A DNA stretch of 64,000 bases from DASUBV01 sp963725175 (GTDB lineage: Bacteria; Actinomycetota; Actinomycetes; Streptosporangiales; Streptosporangiaceae), in NCBI GenBank assembly GCA_963725175.1, contig CAVRXH010000006.1, forward strand, positions 2,232,001 to 2,296,000, in the 5' to 3' direction. Under the pieces are notes generated by a model that saw only the letters and a program-made list of their open reading frames with translations, searched no databases and was not told where the DNA came from. Shown here piece by piece: positions 36,021 through 47,100 of this stretch. How positions within the stretch are numbered: the stretch's first letter is position 1; every line of letters starts with the position of its first letter. The translations under genes were made by a program, and so were the position numbers.

Positions 36021-37568
36021 TCAGCCGCGCCCCAGCGGGCGCAGCAGCGGGAAGATCTGGCACTCCCGGACGCTGCGGTCCATGAAGAACGCGAAGACCC
36101 GCTCGCTCATCCCGAAGCCGAGCGCCGGCGGCATCCCGTACTCCAGCGCCTCGACGAACTCGTCGTCGGGCATCTGCGCCTCGCTGTCCCCGGCCTCGCG
36201 CATCCGCCGCTGCTCCTCGAACCGCTGCGCCTGATCCTGCGGGTCGTTCAGCTCGCTGTACCCGTTGCCCAGCTCGCTGCCGGCCACGATGACGTGGAAC
36301 CGCTCCACGATGCCGGGCCGGTCGGCGTTCCGCTTGGCCAGCGGCGACACCTCGATGGGCTCGTTGACCAGGAAGCCGGGGCCGGCCAGCGTGCGGCGGC
36401 AGTGCTTCCACAGCGCGTCGATGACCCGCGGCCGGTTCAGCCCGGCCCGGTCCACCGGCACCTCCAGCTTGTCGACAAGCGCGATCAGCTCATCGGTGCT
36501 CGCCGCCTGGACGTCGATGCCGAGGGACTCGCTGATGGTGTCGTAGTAGTCGTAGCGGACCCACTGCGCGCCCAGGTCCACGTGGTAGTCGCGGCCGTTG
36601 CGGTGCAGATCGAAGACCAGCGTGCCGAAGGTCTGCTCGATCACGTGCCGGAACAGGGCTTCCACCAGCTCCATGCCCGCCTGGTAATCGGCGTACGCCC
36701 AGTAGAACTCCATCTGGTCGTAGTCGTTGAGGTGCTCGCGGCTCTGGTTCTCATTCCGGAACTGGCGGCCGATCTCGAACGTCTTCTCCAGGCCGGCCAC
36801 CAGCAGCCGCTTCTGCCACAGCTCGCCCATCGAGATGCGCAGGTAGACCTCGGCATCCAGGAAATTATGATGGGCCACGAACGGCCTGGCGTCGGCGCCT
36901 CCCGTGGTCAGCTCCAGCGCCGGAGTCTGCACCTCGACAAAGCCGCGACCCTCAAGGAAGGCGCGCATGGTCCGCCAGAACGCGGCCTTCTTGTAGATCA
37001 TGTCCTGCACGTCGCGGTGCAGCATGATGTCGAGGTAGCGCTTGCGCAGCAGCACTTCCTCGTCGCGCAGCCCGGCGTGCTTGTCCGGCAGCGGCAGCAG
37101 CGACTTGCTCAGGATGGTCAGCCGCTCCGCCGCGACCGTCGGCTCGCCGGTCTTGGTCTGCATCCGGCGGCCCCGCACGGCCACGAAGTCGCCGATGTCC
37201 AGGAACTTCACCAGCGCCTTGAAGCCCAGCGGGTTGTCCTCCGCCAGCTCCCGCTTGGACACCAGGAACTGCATCTCGCCGCTCTCGTCGTGGAGCTGGC
37301 CGAACATCAGGTTGCCCATCGGCCGCAGCAGCATGATCCGGCCCGCGATGGTGACCGGCTCGTCGTCGGCCAGCTTCAGCGCCTCGGTGACCGGCGTCTT
37401 GTCCACGGCGCGGGCCGGGTAGGGGTCCACGCCGAGCTCGCGGAGCTGGCGGACCTTCTCGATCCGCTGGCGGCGGATCTCCTCCAGCACGCCAGGCGCG
37501 CCGGCCTGGTCATCAGCGGCGCCGCCGGGCACGCCGTTCTGGCGATCCGAGGCATCTGCAGGCGACAT
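36021..37568 (-). CDS. lysS: Lysyl-tRNA synthetase, class II, unusual form
   Basis: 515 aa. N-terminal OB-fold anticodon domain (VTIAGRIMLLRPMGNLMFGQ), motif 2 region with GRQFRNENQS and FYWAYADY, and motif 3 at the end. It charges tRNA-Lys. Two signatures differ from standard bacterial LysRS: after FRNE the HNPEFT segment is replaced by REHLNDYDQMEF, and motif 3 reads GFGMSERVFAF instead of G-IDRLVML, though its Arg is kept. It may be a second, divergent LysRS or the form proper to this lineage. A Glu/Asp-rich insert (REAGDSEAQMPDDEF) precedes motif 3. Confidence 0.84.
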   Translation of the reverse strand: MSPADASDRQNGVPGGAADDQAGAPGVLEEIRRQRIEKVRQLRELGVDPYPARAVDKTPVTEALKLADDEPVTIAGRIMLLRPMGNLMFGQLHDESGEMQFLVSKRELAEDNPLGFKALVKFLDIGDFVAVRGRRMQTKTGEPTVAAERLTILSKSLLPLPDKHAGLRDEEVLLRKRYLDIMLHRDVQDMIYKKAAFWRTMRAFLEGRGFVEVQTPALELTTGGADARPFVAHHNFLDAEVYLRISMGELWQKRLLVAGLEKTFEIGRQFRNENQSREHLNDYDQMEFYWAYADYQAGMELVEALFRHVIEQTFGTLVFDLHRNGRDYHVDLGAQWVRYDYYDTISESLGIDVQAASTDELIALVDKLEVPVDRAGLNRPRVIDALWKHCRRTLAGPGFLVNEPIEVSPLAKRNADRPGIVERFHVIVAGSELGNGYSELNDPQDQAQRFEEQRRMREAGDSEAQMPDDEFVEALEYGMPPALGFGMSERVFAFFMDRSVRECQIFPLLRPLGRG

Positions 37569-37671
37569 GCGCTGGCCCTTTCACAGCGGGAAATGCGGGC
37601 ACCGGCCCTGTGGCCGGGCGGGAAGACGGCGGCTGCGGCGCGCCGTCCCTCCATGCTAGTGGCGCGAGCGC

Positions 37672-38898
37672 CTAAGCCGGGCGGGTGGTCCGCAGCCGGA
37701 CGGTGACGTCCAGCGCCGCCAGGCTGGCCAGCACGTCGTCGGCGTACTCGGTGCCGATGTCGGTCAGCACGTAGCCAAGCTCATCGCGGGTGCCAAGGAG
37801 CTGGCCCTCGATATTGACCTTGTGCTCGGCCAGCACCTGGTTGATGGTGGCCAGCACGCCGGGCACGTTGGCGTGCAGGTGGATGAGCCGGTGCGCGCCA
37901 GGCGCGGTGGGCAGCGCGATGCCGGGCAGGTTGACGCTGAGCGTCGTGGTCCCCGCCGTCATGTAGTCGTGCAGCTTGCCGGCCACGAACTCGCCGATGT
38001 CCTGCTGCGCTTCCTCGGTCGAGCCGCCGACATGCGGCGTCAGGATGACGTTCGGCAGGCCGCGCAGCTCGGAGCTGAACTCCTCGCCCCGGCCCCGTGG
38101 CTCGGCAGGGAACACGTCGACCGCCGCGCCCGCCAGCCTGCCGGACTCGATCTGCGCGCGCAGCGCGCCGTGATCGACCACGAAGCCGCGGGACAGGTTG
38201 AGGAACAGGCTGCCCGGCCTCATCGCGGCGAACTCGGCCGCGCCGAACAGGCCGCTGTTGCCGGGCCGGCCGTCCACGTGCAGGGTCACCACGTCGCAGA
38301 TCTCCAGCAGCTCCTGCAGCGTGCCGCAGCGCCTGGCGTTGCCGAGCGCGAGCTTGTCGGCGGTGTCGTAGAAGGACACGCTCATGCCGAGGTTCTCCGC
38401 CAGCACCGAGAGCTGGCCGCCGATGTTGCCGTAGCCGACGATGCCCAGGCGCCGGCCGCGCACCTCGTGGCTGCCGGCCGCCGACTTGTCCCAGACCCCC
38501 GCGTGCATCTGCGCGTTCTTGTCGGTGAGCCGCCGGGTCAGCGCGATGATCTCGGCCAGCGCCAGCTCGACCACGCTGCGGGTGTTGGAGAACGGGGCGT
38601 TGAACACCGCGATCCCGCGCCGCGACGCGGCCGTCAGGTCGACCTGGTTCACCCCGATGCAGAACGCGCCGACGGCCAGCAGGTCCGGCGCCGCGGCCAG
38701 CACCCGGTCGCTGACCTGGGTCCCCGACCGGATGCCGAGCAGGCGCACGCCCGGCAGCGCGGCGATCAGCTCGTCCTCGCCCAGCGCCCCTGGCACGGTC
38801 TCGACCTGATAGCCGTCCTTGGACAGGCGGGCCACGGCGTCGGGGTGAATGTTCTCCAGCAGCACGACCTTGCGCTGCCCGTCCGGCCCGTTGCCCAC
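37672..38898 (-). CDS. serA: D-3-phosphoglycerate dehydrogenase with ACT domain
   Basis: 408 aa from GTG 38898, the length of E. coli-type SerA. NAD-binding GIVGYGNIGGQLSVLAENLG, catalytic Arg in NLSRGFVV, Glu in DVFPAEP and His in ILTPHVGGST. The C-terminal ACT domain (HLHANVPGVLATINQVLAEH) binds serine as feedback inhibitor. It performs the first step of serine synthesis in the cytosol. Separate from lysS by 103 bases, same strand. Confidence 0.92.
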   Translation of the reverse strand: MGNGPDGQRKVVLLENIHPDAVARLSKDGYQVETVPGALGEDELIAALPGVRLLGIRSGTQVSDRVLAAAPDLLAVGAFCIGVNQVDLTAASRRGIAVFNAPFSNTRSVVELALAEIIALTRRLTDKNAQMHAGVWDKSAAGSHEVRGRRLGIVGYGNIGGQLSVLAENLGMSVSFYDTADKLALGNARRCGTLQELLEICDVVTLHVDGRPGNSGLFGAAEFAAMRPGSLFLNLSRGFVVDHGALRAQIESGRLAGAAVDVFPAEPRGRGEEFSSELRGLPNVILTPHVGGSTEEAQQDIGEFVAGKLHDYMTAGTTTLSVNLPGIALPTAPGAHRLIHLHANVPGVLATINQVLAEHKVNIEGQLLGTRDELGYVLTDIGTEYADDVLASLAALDVTVRLRTTRPA

Positions 38899-38980
38899 CA
38901 GCGCCCTTCCGCTCGATTTCGTACAGCCTGACCAGGGCTTCCATCCTATGTGGCGGCCCTGGCCGCCTGGCTGCCGGGCG

Positions 38981-40027
38981 CTAACGGGCGGCCAGGTAGG
39001 CGTCCTCGGCCGCGTAGTCGGTCAGCCCGTCGAAGTAATCGGCCTCGCAGCCGGGCGGCAGGGTGACGCCGCCGGGCCCGGCGGGCCCGTGCGCGGCGGC
39101 CAGCCAGTCCAGCTCGGCGGCGACGGTGGCCGCGTAGTCGCCGGCCGGCACGTAGCCGAGACGGTGCGCCGCCGTCATATCCAGCAGGACCGGGTAGGCG
39201 TCCCGCCACAGATGGCGGCCCAGGCCCCGCGCGGCGGCCGGGTCGCCGGCGTCGAGCAAGACCTCGGTGAAGGAGTGCCCGAAGTGCGCCGCGACGATCC
39301 GGGAGATCTCCAGGGCGCTGCGCGCGTCCGGGTCCGCGCAGTTCAGCACGCGGGTGCCCGGCTGTGCCGCGACCGTCTCGATCAGCGCGGCGATGTTCGC
39401 GGCGGCGGTGTTGTGGCCGATCCCGGCGCCCCGGCCGGCCAGGAACACGACGGGCCGCCGGTCGAGCGCCCGCTTGGCGAATACCCACTCGCACGGCCGG
39501 GGCGCGTTCGGGCCGTGCACCCGGGAGGGCCGGATCACGGTCACCGGCAGCCCGCTGTCCAGCAGCACCCGCTCCGCCGCGACCTTGTTCGCCCCGTAGC
39601 CCTCACGGGTCTGGTAGTCGCCGTCCCCCGGTGCCATGGTCGGCTGGGTCTCGGGCACTGGGCCCTCGAACCGCGGCGGCTCCGTCGAGTTGATGTGCCG
39701 ACCCTGCGCATCGACGTAAACGGCCTTGGCGGACAGCATCGCCGTGCCAGCGCAGGAGGCCGCCAGCGGCAGCAGCGCCCTCGCGTCGGCGGCGGTGTAG
39801 CAGGCGCAGTCGACCAGCAGGTCCGCGCCATCACCGAGAGCGGACCGGAGCTGCCCGGGGTCGGCGTGGTCGGCGGCGACGAACCGGGCGCCGGCGGCAG
39901 TTAGGTCGGCGGGCATCCGGCCGGGGTCGCGGCCCGCGGCGTCGACCTGCCAGCCGGCCGCCAGCAGGCGGCGGGCGGCGGCCGCGCCGATCAGGCCGGT
40001 ACCGCCGAGGATCAGGGCGCGGGGCAC
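38981..40027 (-). CDS. NAD-dependent epimerase/dehydratase (extended SDR)
   Basis: 348 aa from GTG 40027. Rossmann motif GGTGLIGAAAARRLL at the N terminus and the active-site YGANKVAAE (YxxxK) near residue 145, then PSRVHGPNAPRPCEW. Extended short-chain dehydrogenase, similar to nucleotide-sugar epimerases, although the Ser/Thr position (ALSAKAVY-like MLSAKAVY) differs somewhat. The substrate is unknown. Divergent from a PaaX-type regulator with 17 bases between starts, so they probably share control. Confidence 0.85.
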   Translation of the reverse strand: MPRALILGGTGLIGAAAARRLLAAGWQVDAAGRDPGRMPADLTAAGARFVAADHADPGQLRSALGDGADLLVDCACYTAADARALLPLAASCAGTAMLSAKAVYVDAQGRHINSTEPPRFEGPVPETQPTMAPGDGDYQTREGYGANKVAAERVLLDSGLPVTVIRPSRVHGPNAPRPCEWVFAKRALDRRPVVFLAGRGAGIGHNTAAANIAALIETVAAQPGTRVLNCADPDARSALEISRIVAAHFGHSFTEVLLDAGDPAAARGLGRHLWRDAYPVLLDMTAAHRLGYVPAGDYAATVAAELDWLAAAHGPAGPGGVTLPPGCEADYFDGLTDYAAEDAYLAAR

Positions 40028-40044
40028 CGTGAGAGCCTACAGAG

Positions 40045-40893
40045 GTGAGCGATCACCGGCCGCGCCCCCTGGCGGCGGACGCCGCACTAGGTAGCACAGC
40101 CGGCGCGCGCGGGCTGCTGCTGACGGTGCTCGGCGAGTTCGCGCTGCCCGGCGAGGGCTGGGCCTGGACGTCGGCGGTGATCGAGGTGCTCGGCAGGCTC
40201 GGGGTGGCGGAGAAGGCCAGCAGGCAGGCGCTGATGCGCACCGCGGCCGCCGGGTGGCTGGCGCCGGAGAAGGCCGGCCGGCGAACCCGCTGGCACCTGA
40301 CCGGCGCGGCCCGCGCGATGCTCACCGACGGCGCGGAGCGCATCTACTCCTTCACCGGCCCGGCGCGGGACTGGGACGGCCGCTGGCTGCTGGTCGCCGT
40401 GCCGCTGCCGGCCGCCGGGCGCCGGGCCAGGCACGCCGTGCAGGCGCGGCTGAGCTGGGCGGGCTTCGGGTCGCTGCGGCCCGGCCTGTGGGTCAGCACG
40501 CACCCGGAGCGGGAGGCCGAGGTCGCGGGCGTGCTGCGGGACGCCGGACTGGACGGCGCGCACCTGTTCGTCGGCACCAGGCCCGGCCTTGGCGACGTGC
40601 GGGCAATGGTGGCGGCGGCCTGGGACCTGGCCGCCATCGAGCGCGAGTACGAGCGGTTCATCGCCGGGTTCGGCGGCGACGAGGCCGGCCTGCCCGACGG
40701 CGGGGCGCTCGCCCGCCAGGTCGAGCTGGTGCATGCCTGGCGCCGGTTCCCGGCCATCGACCCGGCGCTCCCCCGTGAGCTGCTGCCGCAGCGGTGGAGC
40801 GGGCTGGCCGCCGCCCGGCTCTTCGCGGACCTGCACGACCGCCTGGCAGCAGCGGCTCAGAATGACTGGAAACGCCTCAACGCGGACAGGTAG
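40045..40893 (+). CDS. PaaX-family transcriptional regulator
   Basis: 282 aa from GTG. N-terminal winged helix (ARGLLLTVLGEFALPGEGWA, EVLGRLGVAEKASRQALMRT), then GWLAPEKAGRRTRWHLT, the central RWLLVAVPLP with a PaaX middle domain, and a C-terminal helical part ending near WKRLNADR. PaaX proteins repress phenylacetate-type aromatic degradation and answer to CoA esters, but no such pathway genes are near; the divergent SDR is the likeliest target. Confidence 0.84.
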   Translation: MSDHRPRPLAADAALGSTAGARGLLLTVLGEFALPGEGWAWTSAVIEVLGRLGVAEKASRQALMRTAAAGWLAPEKAGRRTRWHLTGAARAMLTDGAERIYSFTGPARDWDGRWLLVAVPLPAAGRRARHAVQARLSWAGFGSLRPGLWVSTHPEREAEVAGVLRDAGLDGAHLFVGTRPGLGDVRAMVAAAWDLAAIEREYERFIAGFGGDEAGLPDGGALARQVELVHAWRRFPAIDPALPRELLPQRWSGLAAARLFADLHDRLAAAAQNDWKRLNADR

Positions 40894-40966
40894 CGCCGCC
40901 GCAGGACATCGCCTGACCATAAGCAGGCATTTTCCTATTTCAATCCGGGAGACGGCTGGTATCGTC

Positions 40967-40987
40967 AGCCACAGATTCACTGTGGCT
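40967..40987. promoter_or_regulatory. Perfect 8-bp-arm inverted repeat upstream of toxin operon
   Basis: AGCCACAG-ATTCA-CTGTGGCT, 21 bases in all, directly after a -10-like TATCGT (40960-40965) and 127 bases before the TTG start of the TcB-TcC gene. A likely operator covering the transcription start of the toxin operon. Confidence 0.55.
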
Positions 40988-41113
40988 TGTCACGTGCACC
41001 ATTGAGCGGGTCGTGCGGCACCTTTCCGGTTCCGTGACGCATGCCCGGGGACTGGCTTTTACGGGGGGCAGCCGCCATCGGGGCGGGGGCTGCCGGGAAC
41101 GGCGGGGGTCGCG

Positions 41114-44100
41114 TTGGCCAACCTTGAGTACGGGGGCACCCAGGGGGTGCCGCCGGGTGCTGGCCCGGCTGATCGCGCGACCGCGACCGACGCCCGGCAG
41201 CTGGATGCGCCGGGCAGCGGCACGCCGCCGCCGGGCAGCCAGGAGCCGACCGCGCCGCGCGGTGCTACCGAGCTGCTGCCGACGGTGTCGGCGCCCAAGG
41301 GCGGCGGGGCGATCCGCGGCCTCGGCGAGAAGTTCGCGGTGAACGCGGCGACCGGGACCGCCGGCCTGACGGTGCCCATCCCGCTGAGCCCCGGCCGTTC
41401 CGGCTTCACCCCGGCGCTGGCGCTCAGCTATGACTCCGGGGCCGGCAACGGGCCGCTTGGCTTCGGCTGGGGCCTCGGGGCGCCGGCCATCACCCGCAAG
41501 ACCGACAAGGGCCTGCCCCAGTACCTCGACCCCGACGAGTCGGATGTGTACATCCTCGCGGGCGCCGAGGACCTGGTGCCGGTGCTGGACTCGGGCGGCG
41601 GGCGGCTCCGCGTCCCCCGGACGGTATTCGGCACGGCTTTTGTCCTGACTTTCTACCGGCCGCGTATCGAGGGGCTGTATTCCCGCATTGAGCGGTGGAC
41701 GGCCGCCGATACCGGAATCAGCCACTGGCGGACCATTTCCAGGGACAACGTGACCACCCTGTACGGCGCCGATCCGGGCAGCCGGGTGGCCAATCCGGCC
41801 AATCCGGCCCAGGTGTTTTCCTGGCAGATCAGCCAGGCGTGGGACGACAAGGGGAACGCCGCCAGCTACAGCTACCTGGCCGAGGACAGCGCCGGCATCG
41901 ACACCTCGGCGGCGCACGAGGCGAACAGGACCCCGGCCGGCCGGGCGGCCCAGGTCTACCTGAAATCCGTCAGCTACGGGAACCTGCAGCCCTACCTGCC
42001 GGACTGGACCGCGCCGGCCGAGCCGCCGCTGCCGGCCGACTGGGCGTTCACCGTGGTGCTGGACTACGGGGACCACGGCGCCATGCCGCCGGCCCCGCAG
42101 CCGGACCAGCCGTGGCCGCTGCGGCCCGACCCGTTCTCCGCCTACCGGGCCAGGTTCGAGGTGCGCACCTACCGCCGGGTGCGGCGGCTGCTGTTCTTCC
42201 ACAACTTCCCCGCTGAGGCCACCGCCGGGGCCGACCTGCTGGTCCGCTCGCTCGACCTGGTGTACGCCGACCAGCAGGCGCCGCCCGGCCCGGCCAGCGC
42301 GGTGTACTCGCTGCTGGCATCGGCCACCCAGACCGGTTACCGGCAGGACGCGCAGGCCGGCCTGGTGACCAGGTCGCTGCCGCCGCTGGAGCTGAGCTAC
42401 AGCCAGCCGCGACTCGGCCAGGAGATCCTGTCCCTGGATCCGGACAGCCAGGCCAACCTGCCCGAAGGACTGGACGACAGCAGCTTCCGCTGGGTGGACC
42501 TGGACGGCGAGGGCCTGTCGGGCATCCTCGCGGCCGGGGACGATGGCGGCTGGTACTACAAGCGCAACCTGAGCGCGGCGAACCTCGCCGCCCAGGGCGA
42601 CGGCAGCCTGATCGCCAGGGCCAGCTTCGGCCCGGCGCGGCCGGTCACCGCGCTGCCGTCGCGGTCCGACCTGAGCGGGGTCCGGCTGCTCGACCTGTCC
42701 GGCGGCGGCCGCCTCGACGTGGTGGACCTGGCCGGCCAGGACCCCGGCTACTTCGAGCGGGACGACGACGGGGGCTTCGCGCCGCTGCAGCGGTTCGCGG
42801 CGCTGCCCGCGCTCGACTACGCCAGCCCCAATGTCACCTTCATCGACGTGACCGGCGATGGCCTGGCCGACATCCTGCTGACCGAGGACGGCCTGCACAC
42901 CATGCACGCCTCGCTGTGCGGCGACGCCGGCTACGACGTCGCGGTGCAGGTCAGGCCGGGCTGGGACGAGGAACGCGGGCCGAGCGTGGTGCTGGCGGAC
43001 GGCACCCAGACGATCTTCACGGCGGACATGACCGGGGACGGCCTGGCCGACATCGTGCGGGTACGCAACGGCGAGGCGTGCTACTGGCCGAACACCGGCT
43101 ACGGCACGTTCGGCGCCAAGGTGACGATGGACGGCGCGCCCCGGTTCGACAGCGAGGAGCGGTTCGACCCGCGCCGGGTGCTGCTCGCCGACATCGACGG
43201 CACCGGCACCGCGGACCTGCTGTACGCGGGCGAGGACGGGGTCACCGCCTGGTTCAGCCAGTCGGGGAACTCCTGGTCGGCGCCGGTGGTCACCGGGGTG
43301 TTCCCGTCGGCCGACCGGCTGGGCAGCCTCCAGGCGATCGACCTGCTCGGCACCGGGACCGCCTGCCTGGTCTGGTCCTCGCCGCTGCCGTCCCAGGCCG
43401 CCGCGCCGCTGCTGTACGTGGACCTGATGAGCGGCGCCAAGCCGCACCTGCTCACCGGCGCGGTCAACAACCTGGGCGCGGAGACCAGGGTCAGCTACGC
43501 GCCGGCCACCCAGTTCTACGTGGCCGACGAGCTGGCGGGCACGCCGTGGCTGACCAGGCTGCCGTTTCCCGTGCAGGTGGTCCAGCGCACCGAGACCATC
43601 GACTGGATCGGCCGCGGCAGGCAGGTCTGCCAGTACGCCTACCATCACGGCTACTTCGACGGCTACGAGCGCGAGTTCCGCGGCTTCGGCATGGTGGAGC
43701 AGACCGACACCGAGGAGCTGCGCGACGACACGGCATTCGCCGACGGCGACGCGCTGAACTGGGATCAGCAGTCCTGGTCACCGCCGATGCTGACCCGCAC
43801 CTGGTATTATACCGGCGCGTTCACCCAGGCCGGCGCGATCAGCCAGGGCTACGCGGCTGCGTACTGGACCGAGCCGGCGCTGCGCGCGCCCGGCCGGCAG
43901 GGCGACGCGGCGGCGATGCTGCTGCCGGACACGGTGCTGCCGGACGGGCTGGACGCGCTGGAGGCACAGGAGGCCTACCGGGCGCTCAAGGGCCATGCGC
44001 TGCGCACCGAGGTGTACGCGCTCGACGGCAGCCCGCAGCCGGGCAACCCGTACACCGTCACCGAGCAGAACTACACCGTGGCCCTGGTCCAGGCGATGGG

Positions 44101-47100
44101 CGTGAATCCGCACGCGGTGCTGGCGGTCGCGCCTCGGGAGAGCGTGACCTTCCGCTACGACCGGGGGCCCGACGACCCGCAGGCCGGCCACGAGCTGGTG
44201 CTGGAGACGGACGGGTACGGAAACGTGCTGCGCAAGGTCAGCGCCGGCTACCCGCGCCGCCAGCCCGGCTACCTGCCGCCCGGCCAGTCGCTGCCCGCGC
44301 AGTTCCAGCAGATGCTGGACTACGACCAGAGCCGGCTGCACGTGACGGGCACGCAGTACGGCTACACCAACGCCATCGACGACCCGACGACCTGGCCGGA
44401 CGCCTACCGGGCGCCGCTGCCGGCCGCCACCGACACCGCCGAGCTGACCGGGACCGCTCCGTCGGCCAAGGGCACCGGCATCACCAGCCTGTTCAGCTTC
44501 GACGAGATCGACGGGACCGCCGGAGTCTGGGACACCACCTGGACCACCACGGCCGACATTCCCTACGAGGCCATCCCCGGCTCCGACGTGGACGGCACCG
44601 GCAGCCCGGCCGGCGCGCCGACCCGGCGGTTCACCGCCCAGACAAGAACGGTGTACCGCAGCGACGACCTGACCGCGCTGCTGCCGCAGAACCAGCTTCA
44701 GCCGCTGGCGCTGACCGGCGAGTCCTACCAGGCGGCGCTGACCCCCGGCCTGCTCACCGCGATCTTCGGCGCGGTGCTGGCCGGCCCGGCCCTGGCCGCG
44801 GCGCTGGCCGAGGGCGGCTACGTGCAGCTCGCCGGCGAGACGCCCTGGTGGCGGCCGTCGGGCCGGGTCTGCTACTCCCCGGGCGACTCCGACACCCCGG
44901 CGCAGGAGCTGACCTATGCCAGCGCCGGGTTCTTCCTGCCGTGCCGCGCGGTGGACCCGTTCGGCGCGATCAGCCGGGCCAGCTACGACAGCTACCGCCT
45001 GCTCACCGCGTCGGTCACCGATCAGGTCGGCAACGTGACCTCGGCGGCCAGCGACTACCGCGTGCTCGCCCCCGCCACGGTCACCGACCCGAACGGCAAC
45101 CGGGTGGCCGGCGCCTACGACGCGCTCGGGCTGGTCACCGCGACCGCCGCGATGGGCAAGACCACCGAGAGCCTCGGCGACCTGCTGGCCGGCTTCACCA
45201 CCGACCTGGACACCGCCACGCTGCTCGCCCAGTTCGCCGACCCGCTGGCCGGCCCGGCGGCGGTGCTGGGCAGCGCCACCAGCAGGTCTCTGTATGACGT
45301 CGGCGCCTATCAGCGAACCGCCGGAACCGCGCAGCCACAGCCGCCCGCCGCCTACACGCTCAGCCGCCAGCTCCGCGTCTCCGACCTGGCCAGCCCGCCC
45401 TACCCTGGCGCGCCGACGACCACCGGATACAGCTATGCCTTCGCCTACTCCGACGGGCTCGGCCGGGTCATCCAGAAAAAGGCGCAGGCCGCGCCTGGGC
45501 CGGTCACCGACGGCGGGCCCACCGTCTCGCCGCGCTGGGCCGGCACCGGCTGGACGATCTACGACAACAAGCAGCGGCCGGTCAAGGTCTTCGAGCCGTT
45601 CTTCTCCGCGACGAGCGGCTTTGAGTTCGCGGCCGCCACCGGGGTCGCCACCGTCACGTTCTACGACCCGCCAGGGCGGGTGGCCGCCCGGCTGTACCCG
45701 GACTCGAGCTGGGACAAGACGGTCTTTCAGCCGTGGCTGGAGCAGCGCTGGGATCGCGACGACACCGTGCTCATCACCGACCCGCGCACCGACCCCGATG
45801 TCGGCGGCTACTTCACTCGGGTGCTGCCCGCAGGCCCGTTCAGCACCTGGTATGAGCTGCGGATCGGCGGCGGCTACGGTGCGAGCGCCGCGGACCAGGC
45901 GGCCTGGCAGCTCGCGGCGCAGCAGGCGGCGAAGGCCGCGGGGACGTACGCCACGGCGCACGCCGACTCGCTCGGCCGGGCCTGCCTGACCGTCGCGGAC
46001 AACGGCGGCGGCGAGCGCTACCCGACCCGCACCGCCCGCGACACCCAGGGCACGACGCTGGCTATCACCGACCCGCTCGGCCGCCGGGCGACCGAGTTCG
46101 CGCTGCGCCAGGCGGTCGCCGCGCAGCCGTACCTGGCGGGCACCGACATGGCGGGCGCGCAGCTCTACCACGTCAGCGCGGACGGCGGCGCGCGGCGCGG
46201 GCTGCCCGGCGTGACCGGCGCGATGATCAGGTCCTACGACGCCCGCGGGCACGCGTTCCGGCTCAGCTACGACGCGGCGCGGCGGCCGGTGGCACGCTAC
46301 GTGGCCACCGGCGGCGGCCCCGAGGCGCTCATCGAGCTGTCGGTGTACGGCGAGGGGCAGCAGACGGCGAACCTGTGCGGCCGGGAGTTCCGGCACTACG
46401 ACCCGTCCGGCTACCTGGAGAACAGCGCGTTCGACTACGCCGGGAACCTGGCGGCGACCCTCCGTCAGCTCGCGGCGGGCTACCAGGCCACGCCGGACTG
46501 GACGCCGCTGGCCGGGCTGACCGCCGCCAGCGCGCTCGACACCGCCGCGACCACCGCCGGGCTGATCCCGGCCGGCGACCAGGACGCCTTCGCGGCCAGC
46601 ACCAGCTACGACGCGCTGAGCCGGCCGGTCCAGCTCGTCATGCCGCACAACCCGGCGATGCTGCCCGACGTGCTCCAGCCCGGCTACGACGAGGCGTCGC
46701 TGCTGATCACGATGGACACCTGGCTCCAGCAGGCCACCGCCCCGGCCGCGCTGCTCGACCCGGCCACCGCCACTATGCGGACGGTGACCAGCATCGAGTA
46801 CAACGCCCGCGGCCAGCGCGCCTCGATCGGCTACGGCAACGGCACGGTATCCGCGTACGCCTACGACCCGCAGACGTTCCGGCTGGCCCAGCTCACCACC
46901 ACCCGCCCCGCGACGCTGCCGGCCGGGCAGCGGGTGGTGCAGGCGCTGGCCTATTACTACGACCCGGTGGGCAACATCACCACGGTCGCGGACAGCGCGG
47001 ACACCCAGGACGTGATCTTCTTCAATAACCAGCGGGTAGACCCGACGGCCAGCTACGGCTACGACCCGCTGTACCGGCTGACCAGCGCCACCGGGCGCGA

